Below the pieces are notes generated by a model that ran no database searches, had not been told where the DNA came from, and saw only the letters and a list, made by a program, of their open reading frames with translations. Of a DNA stretch of 64,000 nucleotides, positions 45,675-57,094 are shown piece after piece; position 1 is the first letter of the stretch, and every line of letters starts with the position of its first letter. A program made the translations under genes and the position numbers. The DNA is from Pachyseris speciosa (taxonomy: Eukaryota > Cnidaria > Anthozoa > Scleractinia > Pachyseridae). The DNA lies in the NCBI GenBank assembly GCA_016490735.1, contig JAEMWC010000262.1, positions 400,001-464,000 of the forward strand, read 5' to 3'.

Positions 45675-48600
45675 TTTATTTCTTATATTGCGCAGTCTAA
45701 CATCGCCAATTAACACTTGATTGAATGAGGCACATGAATTTGCATAGTAGGCTATTGGACGCCTGTGACGACGTAGGCGTAACCGGCACGAGAAATCAAA
45801 CATATTCGAAATTCCCGGGACCTCAGGTGAAACGTAGCCGCTAATCCGTGGACGTTGGAAGAATATAATGCGAACAGAGCCATTAAACAGATTGGTATGA
45901 ACAACACCATTAGAGAGATCACTGATCCATGAAGAGTGAAACAATACTTCAGCTCCAGCTAATAACGTGGCATTGTTCCTTATGCAAATATTGCTCTCAG
46001 TCCAACAGTTCACTGAAGACGGGAAACAACCAAATATCCTAATATTCCAGCCAGTAAGATGCGTAGGCAACTCGAAACCCGGCCAGTAGAAAGTGTAAGG
46101 TCTTACACATATACCCTCGTGGTCATATTTCAGAGGGAAGGCAGCAGTAAGTATTAAAAAGACCACAAACACGCTGATGGTTTTTGCGTGCCTGCACCTC
46201 ATTTGCATTTTGATTAAAAAAAAAATACACGCCTACATCCTACGTTGAGAAACCAGAAGCTTTTTGGATACGTCTTTTCCACAAATTTCGCAAGCAGGCC
46301 AAGAATCAGGGAATGTCAAATGGTATTTACCTTTTTTCATTAATCACTGCAACCTGATTACAGAGCGGAGCCATTAAATTTCACATGCATTGGGTAACCC
46401 AGTTAGCTAATCCCCTCACATGGGACACAACGCACACCTACATAACCCCATCCTTACCTGGAAGTTGCTGTCGCTCAGATAAGCTTCTAACTTAGCTGGG
46501 TCTACTCCTTGTGGAGGAGGTACCTTCTGCAGCTCAGCTAGTGTGTAAAATTCCCTTTGAAAGCAAATCGCCAAGATTACAAATATGCACACCACGACCA
46601 AGAATTTTCGATGAGCTATACCCGGGTCTATATGAGGCACTGCCAAGGTATTTTGACTTATGAGCATCTGGGAGGTTTTTTTTTTTAATAAGTAGTATAT
46701 CATTCCATCCAAGAAATATCCACAAAGATTTCACTCGCAAACAAGCCATTCTTGCCACACATCTTTTGAATGTTTCTAAGAAAACACGGCGAGTTTTTTC
46801 ATGTACTAGTTTTGTGTGCGAATATACTTTCCATTTTTGTTTTTTTGTGTTTTTTGGTTAAGGAGGCACTATTTCTACGAGGCTTACTTTGTGAACTGCT
46901 GTAGCAAATCACTGGCAGAGTGTCTCACATTCGGCTGCTTGCCATCCTGTAAAAAAAAACAAAAACAAATGAAGGCAATTATGTTACATTAAGATGTGGT
47001 CTTCTACGAATGACCCGACTCTTACTGAAATGGGCGTTGACGTTAGGTTCTCCAGTTATGTACCTTGGACAAATTGCTGTTATCACTACGCTTTTTAGTT
47101 CCATTGAAAAATATGTCATACCATCTCTTGAGGCTCTATGAGTATTCTATTCGTACAGGAAAAGCTACTTAAGTTTTAATTTCAGAAGAGCTTTGACTCC
47201 AAAGAGAAAAAATTCCCACAAGTGAAGACACTATAAGCCAACTCTTACTTTGGCTTTAATAATAGAGCCTCAATAATGCAAACCTGCTTCTGTATTCTGA
47301 TGACATCTGGTGTGTCATTCCAGTAAGGAAAGAGTGCCTTGAAAGTCATGGGTTCCATGCCAGCATAAACCACATACACTCTGTGTGAAACTCGCTTCCC
47401 AGCCTCTGCAAAGGCACATTTATATTTTAATCCATTTGATGCTACTTGGTTCTCTTACAAGACAATTATTTCCCTTTTATATTTTTGACCAAAATGGAAT
47501 TATGAGATTTGGTATATAGGTCCGTCCAGGGCAGCACAATTTCACATCATAAAATAAAACACACCTCACAAATATTTTGTCATACCCAAGCTGTAAGTCA
47601 TGTGCGCCAACTGCCGGTACAAGAGCTCAAAGGCAACAAGAAAGAAAAGTGGAAATGTGTGTAGGCGCACATTATATTCTTCTAAGTTGTGCCTGTTTCT
47701 CTAATGTTAAATAAAGATTGCAACTGTTCAAACCCAAAAACCTTTTTTCAAACGGTGTTAAGAAACATCGAAGGAGGGTAGAGCAGCATACAGCTGGTAT
47801 GAAGAAGATGGAAGTACGAAATACGGATGAAACTAACTACACAATGATGCATGGATCAGGATGTGCAACCCCAAAATGACAACGCTGGTTTTACCCAGAG
47901 AAGAAAATCAATGGACAGGTACTAATGCCAGGTCCAAACCTTTCGCATAGTTGAGTGCTGTTTCCATGGCAAGCCGTCGGTCTCGGTCCCAGCGCTGCCG
48001 CCCTGATCCAGTGCGCACATCGTCATCATCTTCAGGCATCCAACCTTCCCATACATACACGTCATAATACCCATCAACTATGAACAACGCTGCAGAGAAC
48101 AAAAAGCACAACATTCACGGATGCTGCCTCCAAAAAGAGATACTAATTTTTGTGTGGGTGACTATGTAGGAAAGTAGATCTTAGCGAAAGGTATTAGTAC
48201 CTAGAAAGACATTTGGGGCTAATCTCACATTTTTAAAGGTAACCCCCACTCTTACAACAAATTGACCCTAAATTGTTGGAAATAATTACTAGTTTCCAAA
48301 ATTTAGTTTACAACGTGGGAACAGCATTTAAAGTCCACAAAAAATTGGGTATCATTAACGCCTTTTTCACTTTTAAATTTCCCGGGCGCCGCCATTTTTT
48401 ATTTCGTGACGTAAACTTGTTGCAGCTATTATCAAAAAGCAAATGAAGCAGAAAATCCTTTGTGTTAAACAATAGGGCAACCGAATGACGTCATGACATT
48501 ATTTTTAACAATTTAGGGTCAATTTGTTGTAAGAGTGGAGGTTTCCTTTAAGTCAAAACAATCCGTAATTAGAAGCTTCAAGACACGTACAAATGTATGG

Positions 48601-51600
48601 TAATTTGTTTCCAAATTGAAGTTTTACTGTCTCTGTGCGTGGTTACCTCCAAATTTTCTTCTCGAATTCAACTGTCCTTGCTATAAGATCTGCTTTTCCT
48701 GCAAACTTATAAACTGCCTAAAAATACCTTGGTACTAGGTAGCACCGCCCTAAGGAAACTCTAACTTCTCAGGCAATCTCGAGTTGCACAGCATGTATGT
48801 GCAGTGGCAAGAGGCACTGCCCTTAATGCCGTTGGATACCTTTATAAGTTCTTGTTTAGAAGGACGCATCTTTCGAATCTTTTAAGTAATGTTTAATAAA
48901 TGAGCAGGAGTGTTTTATCAAGTTTAAAACACGAGGCGCAGCCGAGTGTTTTAGGACTTCATAAAACACGAATTGCGAATTTATTGCACGGCTTAAAAAG
49001 CTTTACTGTACATCTATCCATTCTTACACTAAAATTTAGATTTTGGGTTATTTTGGGCTAGAAAATCGGATGTAAAATTTAGCTGTATATAGACACTCAT
49101 TTCTGTTTGTATTTCCTTCATGAATTATTAATGAGTTTTTTAATATTATAGAACATCAAAATGAAGTTACTTAGACATGTGCCGTCTTGGATTTGCCTTC
49201 ACTCATATAACGTGTTGGCTAAATAACGCTTGAAAGTGATCGCCGTGCACAGCGGGGAGATATCTCGGGCACTACCACCTTGAATCAAGTCACAAGCTGA
49301 GGGTTTTTACCAAAAGACAAAAGGCGGTTTTCTTTCAAAGCCACACAAAAATGACTTCCTCTTGTAAATACTGCATAGCCAGTTAGGATCTCCAAGACCA
49401 AAGTGTGAGCATTCTTTTTACTTGTTGTTGCTGTTTCGTATGATTCTTAAGTCCAAGGACATTACAAAATAGTTGGAAATTTTCAACCACCCATGAATTG
49501 TGCAACCGTTAATCCCAGTTCTGGTTCGGTAACGTAATTGAATTTATGTAAGAGATGGTTCCGTGAACTGAACAAAATCGGTAAATAATCAGTCATACCT
49601 GGTTGCTTGTCTGTATAGAGATCTTCCTGAATGAATGGAAATGGGCACAGCTTTGGTTCGGACCTGGACGGGCACAACACTTCAGTGGCAGTAAACTTGC
49701 CAGTGGCACTGGACAGCTCAAACAGACGTGGCTGATAGTTGTGTTTTGATGGATCTACAGAAGAAGAGAAATGTCCCAGATTTTAAGGTTAAGCAGACCA
49801 CTGCAGCATTCATTCATTTCGATGGGATTTCCTGGCATATCCCGCTATTTCCTGGCCGAAACTGATTTCAATGCTTGTCTCATTTCACGACATTGACTGG
49901 GGCAAAACATGTTTGTATCGCAGTATATTTACAAATAAAAACTTAGTTGCAGTAAAGAGTTTGGGATTGAGAAAGCAAACTCGAACGCCTGTTGCCTTGA
50001 ATTTCTTTTCTTTCTCGGCCAAAACCCTAGATACCAAATGTTAGGTAGTTAAAAAAAATGGATGCGAAATGTTAAGGCTTACACCATCAACAAACAAACA
50101 AAGCATTAAAAAAAAGTCAGCCATGATGGGTTCGGAGCTGTTCTGGGTTATAGGGCCTCTGTTGTGTAACTCTTTACATTAGAGTCCAAACCGCTTGCAC
50201 AAAAGTTTCCATGCAGTCAGGTTAAGGGTAACCAAATCAGTGAAATATCTACCGTGTGTCAGACTGCAGTAGTACTTCTTCCCACCAATTGCCTTCCAGA
50301 ACTCTTCTGGTTCATTTCCTTCCTCTACCTCGCTCAAGCTTATCCCCGATAACCCGGCCAGATTGCACTCAATACTCTTTCTGTGAATAAAAACATTGAT
50401 CAGGCGGTCAGGTTGGACGGTATTACGGAAACAACGCAATTCACAGCCACTGACACTACACAAGCCCTGTTACACTGGGAAGTCGTGGGTTCAAACACCG
50501 GCCGGACAAACACTCGGGGTCGTTAAATCATTGAGGAGCAAGTGCTGCCTTTGTAATTACATCTGTTAACGGTTAGACTTTCTAGTCTTCTCGGATAACT
50601 GAGGACGATAAACCGTAGGTCCAGTCTCACAGCACTTGTTCCTATTAACCTATGGGACGTTAAAGAAGCCACACATCTGTCTTTCACATTCATCAGTGTG
50701 TGGGCTGTGTGGGCTGGGTGGTGGGTGGGTGGGTGGGTGGACTGGGTGGGTGAGATCAAATATGGACTGACATCGGCTGCCCGATCTCACCCGCTATGAA
50801 ACCATGTGATAAGTGCGATATATAAATCCGTTGCGGTTACCATTAATTTACTGAGTATTCGTGGCACAAAATGCTGAATTTTCGTATGGTTGTTGTTATT
50901 ATTGTTTTAGTCTGCGGTCTTTTCTGTAGCGCGGGGAGAAGCCGAAACCGCGAGGAGCCTCCCTCTCCCCAGTCCCTCCTCGTTCTCTTTTCTAATTTGC
51001 ATAATTTTACCGTTCGTTCCCGCAGATAATCTCAGCCTATTGTGGTTTTTGTCGTTGCAGTTGTAATTTAGCCCTTCCTTAAAAGGGAGACATTACTGCC
51101 CCAACTCTGGATGCATGGTTTGTAAGTAAGGCGTCGATAGGTGTGTCATTCCTCTCAGGGCTACACCATCAAGTAAAAATAAACCACCATGAAGGCAATC
51201 CTCCCAACTGAGCAGAAAATCAATTCAAGTAAACGATCTCAGTTTTGAAGCTTATGAAGCAACAAGCTGTCTTAAATAACTGTAGTTAGTATATACTAAA
51301 ACAGTGGATAGCGTTGAAGGCGCGCTCTGATTGGATAGTCAAACTCCGAATATCCTTTGTTATTTACCTCCGAGCAACTCGCGAGTTTCGTGTTCCCTCG
51401 TATGAATTTCGATAAAATGGCGTCCCGGTTTGCATCCGTGACAACCGAAGAAATCATCGACGAAGCAGTCCCTTAAAACACAAAGAAAGCGACTAAATCT
51501 GGTTTGGCCGTATTTAAAGGTAATGGTTTATGTTTTTAACCCGGAGTTTATTGATAAAAACCGATAAGAAAGGTTTTGTTTACAAATGCAAATTATTCTT

Positions 51601-54600
51601 GCGTAGCCTCACTTCTTCGCTTGAAAACCGAAGTTGAATGATATTTTTTTACAGAATGGTTTCAAATACAGAGAGAGTTTGCAACCCATTTGAAGAAATG
51701 TCGCCACCAGAACTAAACAAACGTCTTCATAAATTTTATCTGTCAGCGAGAAAACTTTGCGCGCGGGAAAATATTGCAATCGTTGCTGGAATATATGAAT
51801 TAAAATCAATTTTTTGTGGTATACATTATCTCACTGTTTTAGTATATACTAAAACAACTATTCACCTCAGTGTCGGCGGCTAGCGGTGGGATATCCTCGC
51901 CACCACCACTAGCCACCTCGACTTTGGTGAATAGTTAATAGATCAAGGCACAATGACGCTGAACGCCTTCATGTCCCATTTGTTTGAAGTTAAGACAAAT
52001 GTGACGAAAATTTTCGGGTGAAATGTGATTTCAAGCAATCGTTCCTTTTTCTGCTAGGCTAGACATCACATGTACATTAACAAAGATTACTGCCATTTAA
52101 CATGCACCCAAGTGTCTGCAAGATTATAAAAGGCTAAAACTTCTATTTCCTCAACTGACTTGCTTCTCTAATTTGCGATATCATTTATAGAACGCGTGCG
52201 TCTCCAGGAGAGAACAGTACTGGCTGACAAGTGACAACTGTGACAAGGATCGCGCTGTCTAAACAAACCCTCCATAGTATTTTCCCCAGGTATCAAACAT
52301 CTCTTTTCCGCTGGCTCTCTGTTATTATGTTAATAAGCTAATGTTGTAGGTTGTTTTTTGTGTGTTTGTTTGTTTTATTACAGACATTAGAGAGACCTGT
52401 GTAATTAGAAATAGTTATATTTCGAGCTAGCAGTATGCTGAGCCTGTAAACTTTTACCTTTCCTGTATTTTCTCAGCTGTTACTTTAGCTGTTAAACGAG
52501 AATCAACACTCGATTTACAGCCATGCCACAAGTAGATATGCGCCTTCTTACGCACTACCAGGACAAAACTGGTCCGTGATCGCAGAGAATAAGAGCTGAA
52601 AGATATGCAAGAACGCGAAAACATTGTATTACGCTAAAAACATTCATTTTCAAGTGACCATTAACCAGCATGTAATTTCTCCTTACAATGAACGCATGAT
52701 CATGCACACAGGTCAGGAGAATAAAGCAAGCGATCACCAAAGAAGAATGTCTTGATGTTTAAACAAAATCTCCCAACCAAATCCATAGGAACTGTATGGA
52801 GAACAATGAGGAGATTACGTACGCTGATATCAGGGCTTAAAGAGTTAAGAGGAGGTTAAATTGAAGGCAAGTGGTGACCGTCTCGTTAAGGGAACGCACC
52901 TTGCTTTGACCTGATTCAAGCAGGCTTCTTCTGGTTCTTCATTGCGGATGACGTATAAACGAGTTGTGGAGGTGTCTACAAAATAAAAAAAATGGTCGCT
53001 TCAGACTACATTACTTTGAGAGGAGAGTTTCTTTTAATCATAATACTGGAAGAATAACCGACAAGAGGAAAGGACCTGTGTTTACCACCTCCTCTAATCG
53101 GATCTACAATCGTGAACAAAGATCTTGAGACAAATTTGCACTTGTGGCTCTTTACACACGCGCCAAACAAATATTCGCGCGCGCCGGCCCCTCCCCACAC
53201 CCCACATGCAATGTTGAAAACCTGTACCCACAATTATTTCTGACCTTCAACATTGTATTGGGTGGGGGAGGGGGAACCTGTATCAGACTTTAAAAATATA
53301 GTACTGCTTTTGGGAGTAATGGTCAAATAATCGATAATTACCAGTTGTGCATGACTGTCCCAAGGAATTTTGTCCATGATTGTAGAACGCGAAAAGATAT
53401 CAAGCTATTTTCCCAAAGGGAAGCAAACCACTATCTGTATTTGGTTATTTTTTCCACAGCTCAAGAGGGAACTTGAAACAGTTGGCCCAATGTTTTCAAT
53501 TTGCAATCCATTTCAATCCTTGCCATCCTAAGCCAAACATGCTCACTTATAGTTTTGCTAAATTGATAAAATAATTTTAAACAAAACTGAACCATTAGTT
53601 TTGGATTATCATGCCTTCCAATATCTTTTTAAGCTTTTCAAAGCTCGTGACATAGCTCCCTTAAGAAGGCGGTAAGATGAGCTTGCGGGTCCTGGTCAAA
53701 AGGCCTTCGATCAATAATTTTCCTAAGTAGAAAAGTATTTACTAATGGATGCATCAAAATGCTTCTGACCAGAGGTAGACCAGATGCCTGAAAATTGTCA
53801 TGTGCCCTAAAGATCAAAGGTAGTAGGCTACAGGTTGGTTGAACACGTATGTGGCACCCTGTGTCCATATTTATAATGACTTGCACATACCTGAAAAATT
53901 AGCTGTCTTCTCATCAATAGGATTTTTCCTGTCAGATAATAAGATAAAAAATGCTTTTAATACGACGACTACTCTTTACATATCCCTCGCAGGAAATATA
54001 ACTGATGAGCTTATGCAGCAAGTGAATGGATGTAAGAAGACGACACAGTGCCCTTGAGTGTCCAATGAAACAGCTAATAACTGCCATATTTTAAAGATAT
54101 GTCTCCACTTTGCTCTCCTATCCTCCAATAATCTTCCCGCTCCCATACACGAAAGGATCAACGACCGTGTAAAGCTAGTCTGCAATCTGGCTACAAAAGG
54201 ACAATTGCTTGTTCTCTTCAGTGGATTATTCTGTTGCATAAGCTCAGTATCATAAGCTCTTGCAGGAGGAAGCGAATACAAGTATGAAAACTACTGTGTA
54301 GGTGAATAAATGCCAGGGAAGACATGAAGAACAGTGGATTTGAGTACAAACACTGATCAGTTCATTTTGTTGGTAATTTTAACAAATTAAACATAGCTTG
54401 ATGTTTTTTATATTTGTTTTAATTTTCTTATTAAAATTCAGGGTTATCTTTACTTCCCGAACAATTGAACACATTTTGTTTTACGTCATTTTTAAAACAT
54501 GTAACAAATTATAGCGACATACTAAATTTAAGAATGATTACAGTTTGTAGTGAGATTTTTTCCCCTAAATCATGGACAGACTTCCTCCGCTCAACATGAG

Positions 54601-54931
54601 GATACCTAACACGTTTTTGATAGTTTGATGTTGAAAATCGTAGCAACTTATCATTCATTTAAAACTTTAAACATCTTACTCGGTCGTTGCTACTGTAAGT
54701 AATTTATTTAGAGGACGCTTCATGATTAACAAAGACGTTTCCTTCCTCGTTTTACTTGTATTTTGAAAGTTCTTCAGATTTTCCTCCACAATTTTTCGTT
54801 TCTCAGGAAAAAGCAAACTCTACGTACTTGGCATCTGACACTTCTGTTACAATGCCACTGCTACCAGTGGACGACATAACATTTCCATAGCGTCTGACAG
54901 AACTTTCACTATTTGCAAAAACTTTGGACAT
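45035..54931 (-). CDS. Supervillin-like actin-binding protein, short form (338 aa)
   Basis: Ten exons join in phase on the minus strand: 54931-54828 (ATG), 53928-53891, 52975-52900, 50380-50253, 49754-49599, 48089-47940, 47405-47284, 46946-46888, 46554-46458 and 45121-45035 (TAA). Residues about 124-217 form a gelsolin-type repeat with supervillin features: RLFELSSATGKF, PFPFIQEDLYTDKQPALFIV, DVYVWEGWMPEDDDD, and RRLAMETALNYAK. Residues 278-338 are a villin headpiece, from FYTLAELQKVPPPQGVDP and LEAYLSDSNFQ to the F-actin-binding end LPGWKQVKLKKAVGLF. The protein should link actin filaments to the cell cortex or membrane, as supervillin does. Known supervillins are far longer, with several gelsolin repeats; here only the last remains behind a 48-residue novel N-terminus. 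An isoform starting further upstream is possible (see 55665-55694). Confidence 0.85.
45618..46208 (-). CDS. Intronic 196-codon frame with a signal-peptide-like start
   Basis: This open frame lies in the last intron of the supervillin-like gene, on the same strand. It starts MQMRCRHAKTISVFVVFLI, a plausible signal peptide. Several NxT/S sites (NAT, NGS) and eight cysteines follow. It ends by running into a retroelement-type tail and (ATT)n, read as a tyrosine run, so the C-terminus is not natural. No family is recognised; it may be a nested gene fragment or a repeat-derived frame. Confidence 0.3.
45636..45700 (-). mobile_element. Retroelement 3' tail with (ATT)n
   Basis: On the minus strand GCGCAATATAAGAAATAAAC is followed by about twelve ATT repeats, the usual end of a SINE or LINE. 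Confidence 0.6.
48237..48547. mobile_element. TTAA-flanked MITE of 311 bp
   Basis: AGGTAACCCCCACTCTTAC and GTAAGAGTGGAGGTTTCCT are inverted, with TTAA on both sides (48233-48236 and 48548-48551). The arms extend about 40 bp through AAATTGACCCTAAATTGTT. It lies in an intron of the supervillin-like gene. Confidence 0.85.
48552..49598. other. Intron, nothing recognised
   Basis: No repeat family or exon could be supported in this stretch. Confidence 0.5.
50462..50855 (+). mobile_element. tRNA-derived SINE with a conserved-looking core
   Basis: A B-box-like GGGTTCAAACACCGG is followed by a body with GGACGATAAACCGTAGGTCC and GGGACGTTAAAGAAGCCACA. A (GTGG)n stretch comes next, then the tail GATAAGTGCGATATATAAAT. 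The A box is lost. The central words recall SINE superfamilies with conserved cores, but I cannot say which. Confidence 0.65.
51287..51945 (+). mobile_element. Palindromic-tip element, copy D, carrying gene fragments
   Basis: Perfect inverted tips TAGTATATACTAAAACAGTG lie at 51287 and ending 51851; each extends into the 18-bp palindrome TTTTAGTATATACTAAAA. Outside the second tip is a hairpin (ACTATTCACC … GGTGAATAGT, 51856-51940) with a GC-rich centre. The interior holds two exon-like fragments (next entry). It lies in an intron of the supervillin-like gene, in the opposite sense. Confidence 0.75.
51417..51840 (+). pseudogene. Fragment of a ZMYM/QRICH1-type (DUF3504-associated) gene
   Basis: The first part starts at ATG 51417 with MASRFASVTTEEIIDEAV, a stop, then KKATKSGLAVFK up to a GTAATG donor near 51521. 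After TTTTTTACAG (51653) a second part, in shifted frames, reads EWFQIQ-like sequence and then PFEEMSPPELNKRLHKFYLS. These resemble the N-terminal region of cnidarian proteins that carry Crypton-derived recombinase-like domains. The family call is from memory of such proteins. The gene is dead and lacks the recombinase part. Confidence 0.55.
51946..52899. other. Intron; one possible piggyBac-like end
   Basis: The sequence near 52830 (GGGCTTAAAGAGTTAA) looks like a decayed right end of the CCCTTTAAGCCCC family. Nothing else is recognised. Confidence 0.35.
52976..54827. other. Introns 1 and 2, nothing firm
   Basis: Apart from exon 53891-53928, frames of 65-101 codons occur on both strands around 53640-54280, but without splice support. 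A weak inverted repeat (ATGAGCTTATGCAGCAAG and a relative near 54225) may mark an old element. Confidence 0.4.
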
Positions 54932-55134
54932 TTTGGTAGCCCTCTAAAGATATTTGCTTAAGGTTCCGTTCCTTTGGTATCATTCCGAAACAGAAAGACT
55001 CAAAATACACCGTATTCGCGTTCTTTTGGGACCTATTCCGTTTTCGGGATGAACGTAATATTTTCCAGTTGATTCTGCTCCCGATAATAAACAGAATACG
55101 GTAAACTCGGCATACGCAGAATGCGCGTTCTTTT

Positions 55135-55205
55135 GGAAAGTTATGGCGGGAAAAATCGTGCGCGACCCGCCATGCCAGCGACGTGGCACCGGAAGTCAGG
55201 GTCGT
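55135..55205 (-). promoter_or_regulatory. Probable promoter of the short supervillin-like form
   Basis: About 200-270 bp before the start codon, the minus strand has ACTTCCGGTGCC (ETS-type) and TTTTTCCCGCCATAAC (E2F/YY1-type). They lie in a locally CpG-rich stretch, unlike the AT-rich surroundings. No TATA box is evident. Confidence 0.45.
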
Positions 55206-56599
55206 GCTCGGTCCAGGCTACATTCAATTCAACCAAGGATATTCTAGTTTCAGAATAATTATGTGTTATTTTGGAGAACCTTATTCCACGCATTCTCTTA
55301 TTAAAACTGCCCTAAGACACTTCAGAAATTCAAGGGCTCGTAAACAAGGAACTAATAACATTGAACATAAGTTTCGACATATAATAGTTTTGACCAAAAG
55401 AAAGTAATTTAAATCTCCATAACAATATTCCCTTTAATCTGAGTTTTTCGTTCACTGCAACATTTAAGCACATTTAACTAAACTTTGACATATTGAATTA
55501 TGTCACCCTTACATTGTACGTTTATTATTTTTTGTTAATGTTTCGTAAAAATGTTACTTTTCTAATTTGCAGTGTATTCCCAACATGGCTAAAAACAGAA
55601 CTTGAGAAGCTTTTTTAACATATTAACAGGAGAGAAGAAACTTAGAAAACCAGATTAAACTTACTTTTCTGGATCATACCAGCACTTGGGTACACTGTTA
55701 ATGAGAGAATTGGTGAGGTGAACAATGTGAATACAAAAACACACGCATGCAGGGACAACTTTTGAAATCCATCTCTTTGGCAAAATAATGTCTTCAAGGT
55801 TAGTATATTTAATAAAACGATTTAAAAAATTTTAGCACCAATCGTCAGTTTAAATTTGGGAGTGGAAAAGACACATCTTAAAAAACAAAAATCACATCAC
55901 AATGATTGTGATTGGTGATGTGTACACATGCACGTGAAGACAACCGACCAGTGACACTCTTCGGGTATGCATACATGCAGTGCTGCGTGCAGAGCAGGGT
56001 GCAACAGAAAACCACGAGTTTCCTTTTCAAGCGGCAAACAAACAAAGACGAGTAACATTTACGCCAACTCTTGTCTTCACATCGTTGAGTGGCTCAACTG
56101 TATCTCTCAACATGTATTTTCTGTTGCATCACGCTCAGGCTTGTGACTATTCGATTGTCCCAGGTGACCTGCTTTCTGTCATTCATGCTTTCTTCTCCTT
56201 GACTGATTCAAAGTCTGTGCTTTGTGCACTTGTTAACTGAAAGTGATAGCAGACAACCTTGAACCTTGAAAATGAATCAGGCCAAGGCATGACTCATCCA
56301 ATCTGGGCATGACAAGTAGTAATCAATGTCTATGAAACCACCATGGTATTTTGCAGGTACGGATTGTTATAATGCATTGAGTGAGTGTGTGAATGGTTTT
56401 GAGTTCCTTCTGATTTTGCTATGTACAAGTACACTGTATGGTGATTATTGTAAGGTATGCGAATGTTAAAATGCATTGGTCCATACGCCTATCTGTCCCC
56501 ACGTCAATGTGTCTGTGTCTATGTTACATCTATAAAGTGAATTTGTCTATACGTCCCTCCAGTGCCTAACAGATTAACCTAATGGTAAACATGAATTAA
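55206..56599. other. Upstream region, no firm gene
   Basis: Apart from the candidate exon at 55665-55694 nothing is supported. The 86-codon frame at 55980 has no recognisable feature. Confidence 0.4.
55665..55694 (-). CDS. Candidate 30-bp upstream exon of a longer isoform
   Basis: On the minus strand TTCTCTCATTAACAG precedes the exon and GTAAGT follows it. The exon reads VPKCWYDPE and ends with two bases (AA), exactly the phase needed by the exon at 53928-53891. It would replace the short form's first exon and lead to exons further upstream, none of which was found. Chance cannot be excluded for so short an exon. Confidence 0.35.
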
Positions 56600-56805
56600 C
56601 CCTTTAAGCCCCGAGGGAAATGCCAAGTGAACCAGGAGACCACATGTGATATACCATCTGAAAGGTGATTTCTGGCTTATACTATAAATCACACCAAAAT
56701 GGAGGAGGTCACAGATTGGATTGACAAGTGCCCAAAATGATAAAAATATAAATGTTTAAAATTTTCCTGTTCCTCATATTGAACATGCCCCTAAACTACA
56801 CAGGG
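56600..56805. mobile_element. piggyBac-like MITE, left part (CCCTTTAAGCCCC family)
   Basis: TTAA (56596-56599) is followed by CCCTTTAAGCCCCGAGG and about 200 bp close to the complete copy at 24379-24856. The right half is missing. Confidence 0.8.
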
Positions 56806-57094
56806 TGCAGAGGAGTTCTGTTCGATCGTACACGACAAAGTCTCACCTTGTTAATTCCAAAATATGTTTACTTTGTGCGATAAAGATTGTCGAAATGAAA
56901 TCCTTTGGATTTGTGAACGTTTTCTGCTTTCATATCCTTCTACATCCGTCGATCTTGTCTCTTTCTGGTACGGTTTCCGCAATGTTTATTTGCATGGCAA
57001 AGATCTCATGGATATACCCACCACGATTCCCCAACTACGTTCTACATATTAGAACATTATATGAACGTGATACCATTCATTCGCTCTCGTTAGC
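56806..57094. other. Unique stretch before the minisatellite, not recognised
   Basis: Two overlapping plus-strand frames read through here into the repeat. A fragment of an unknown gene or element is possible, but no motif is recognised. Confidence 0.3.
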
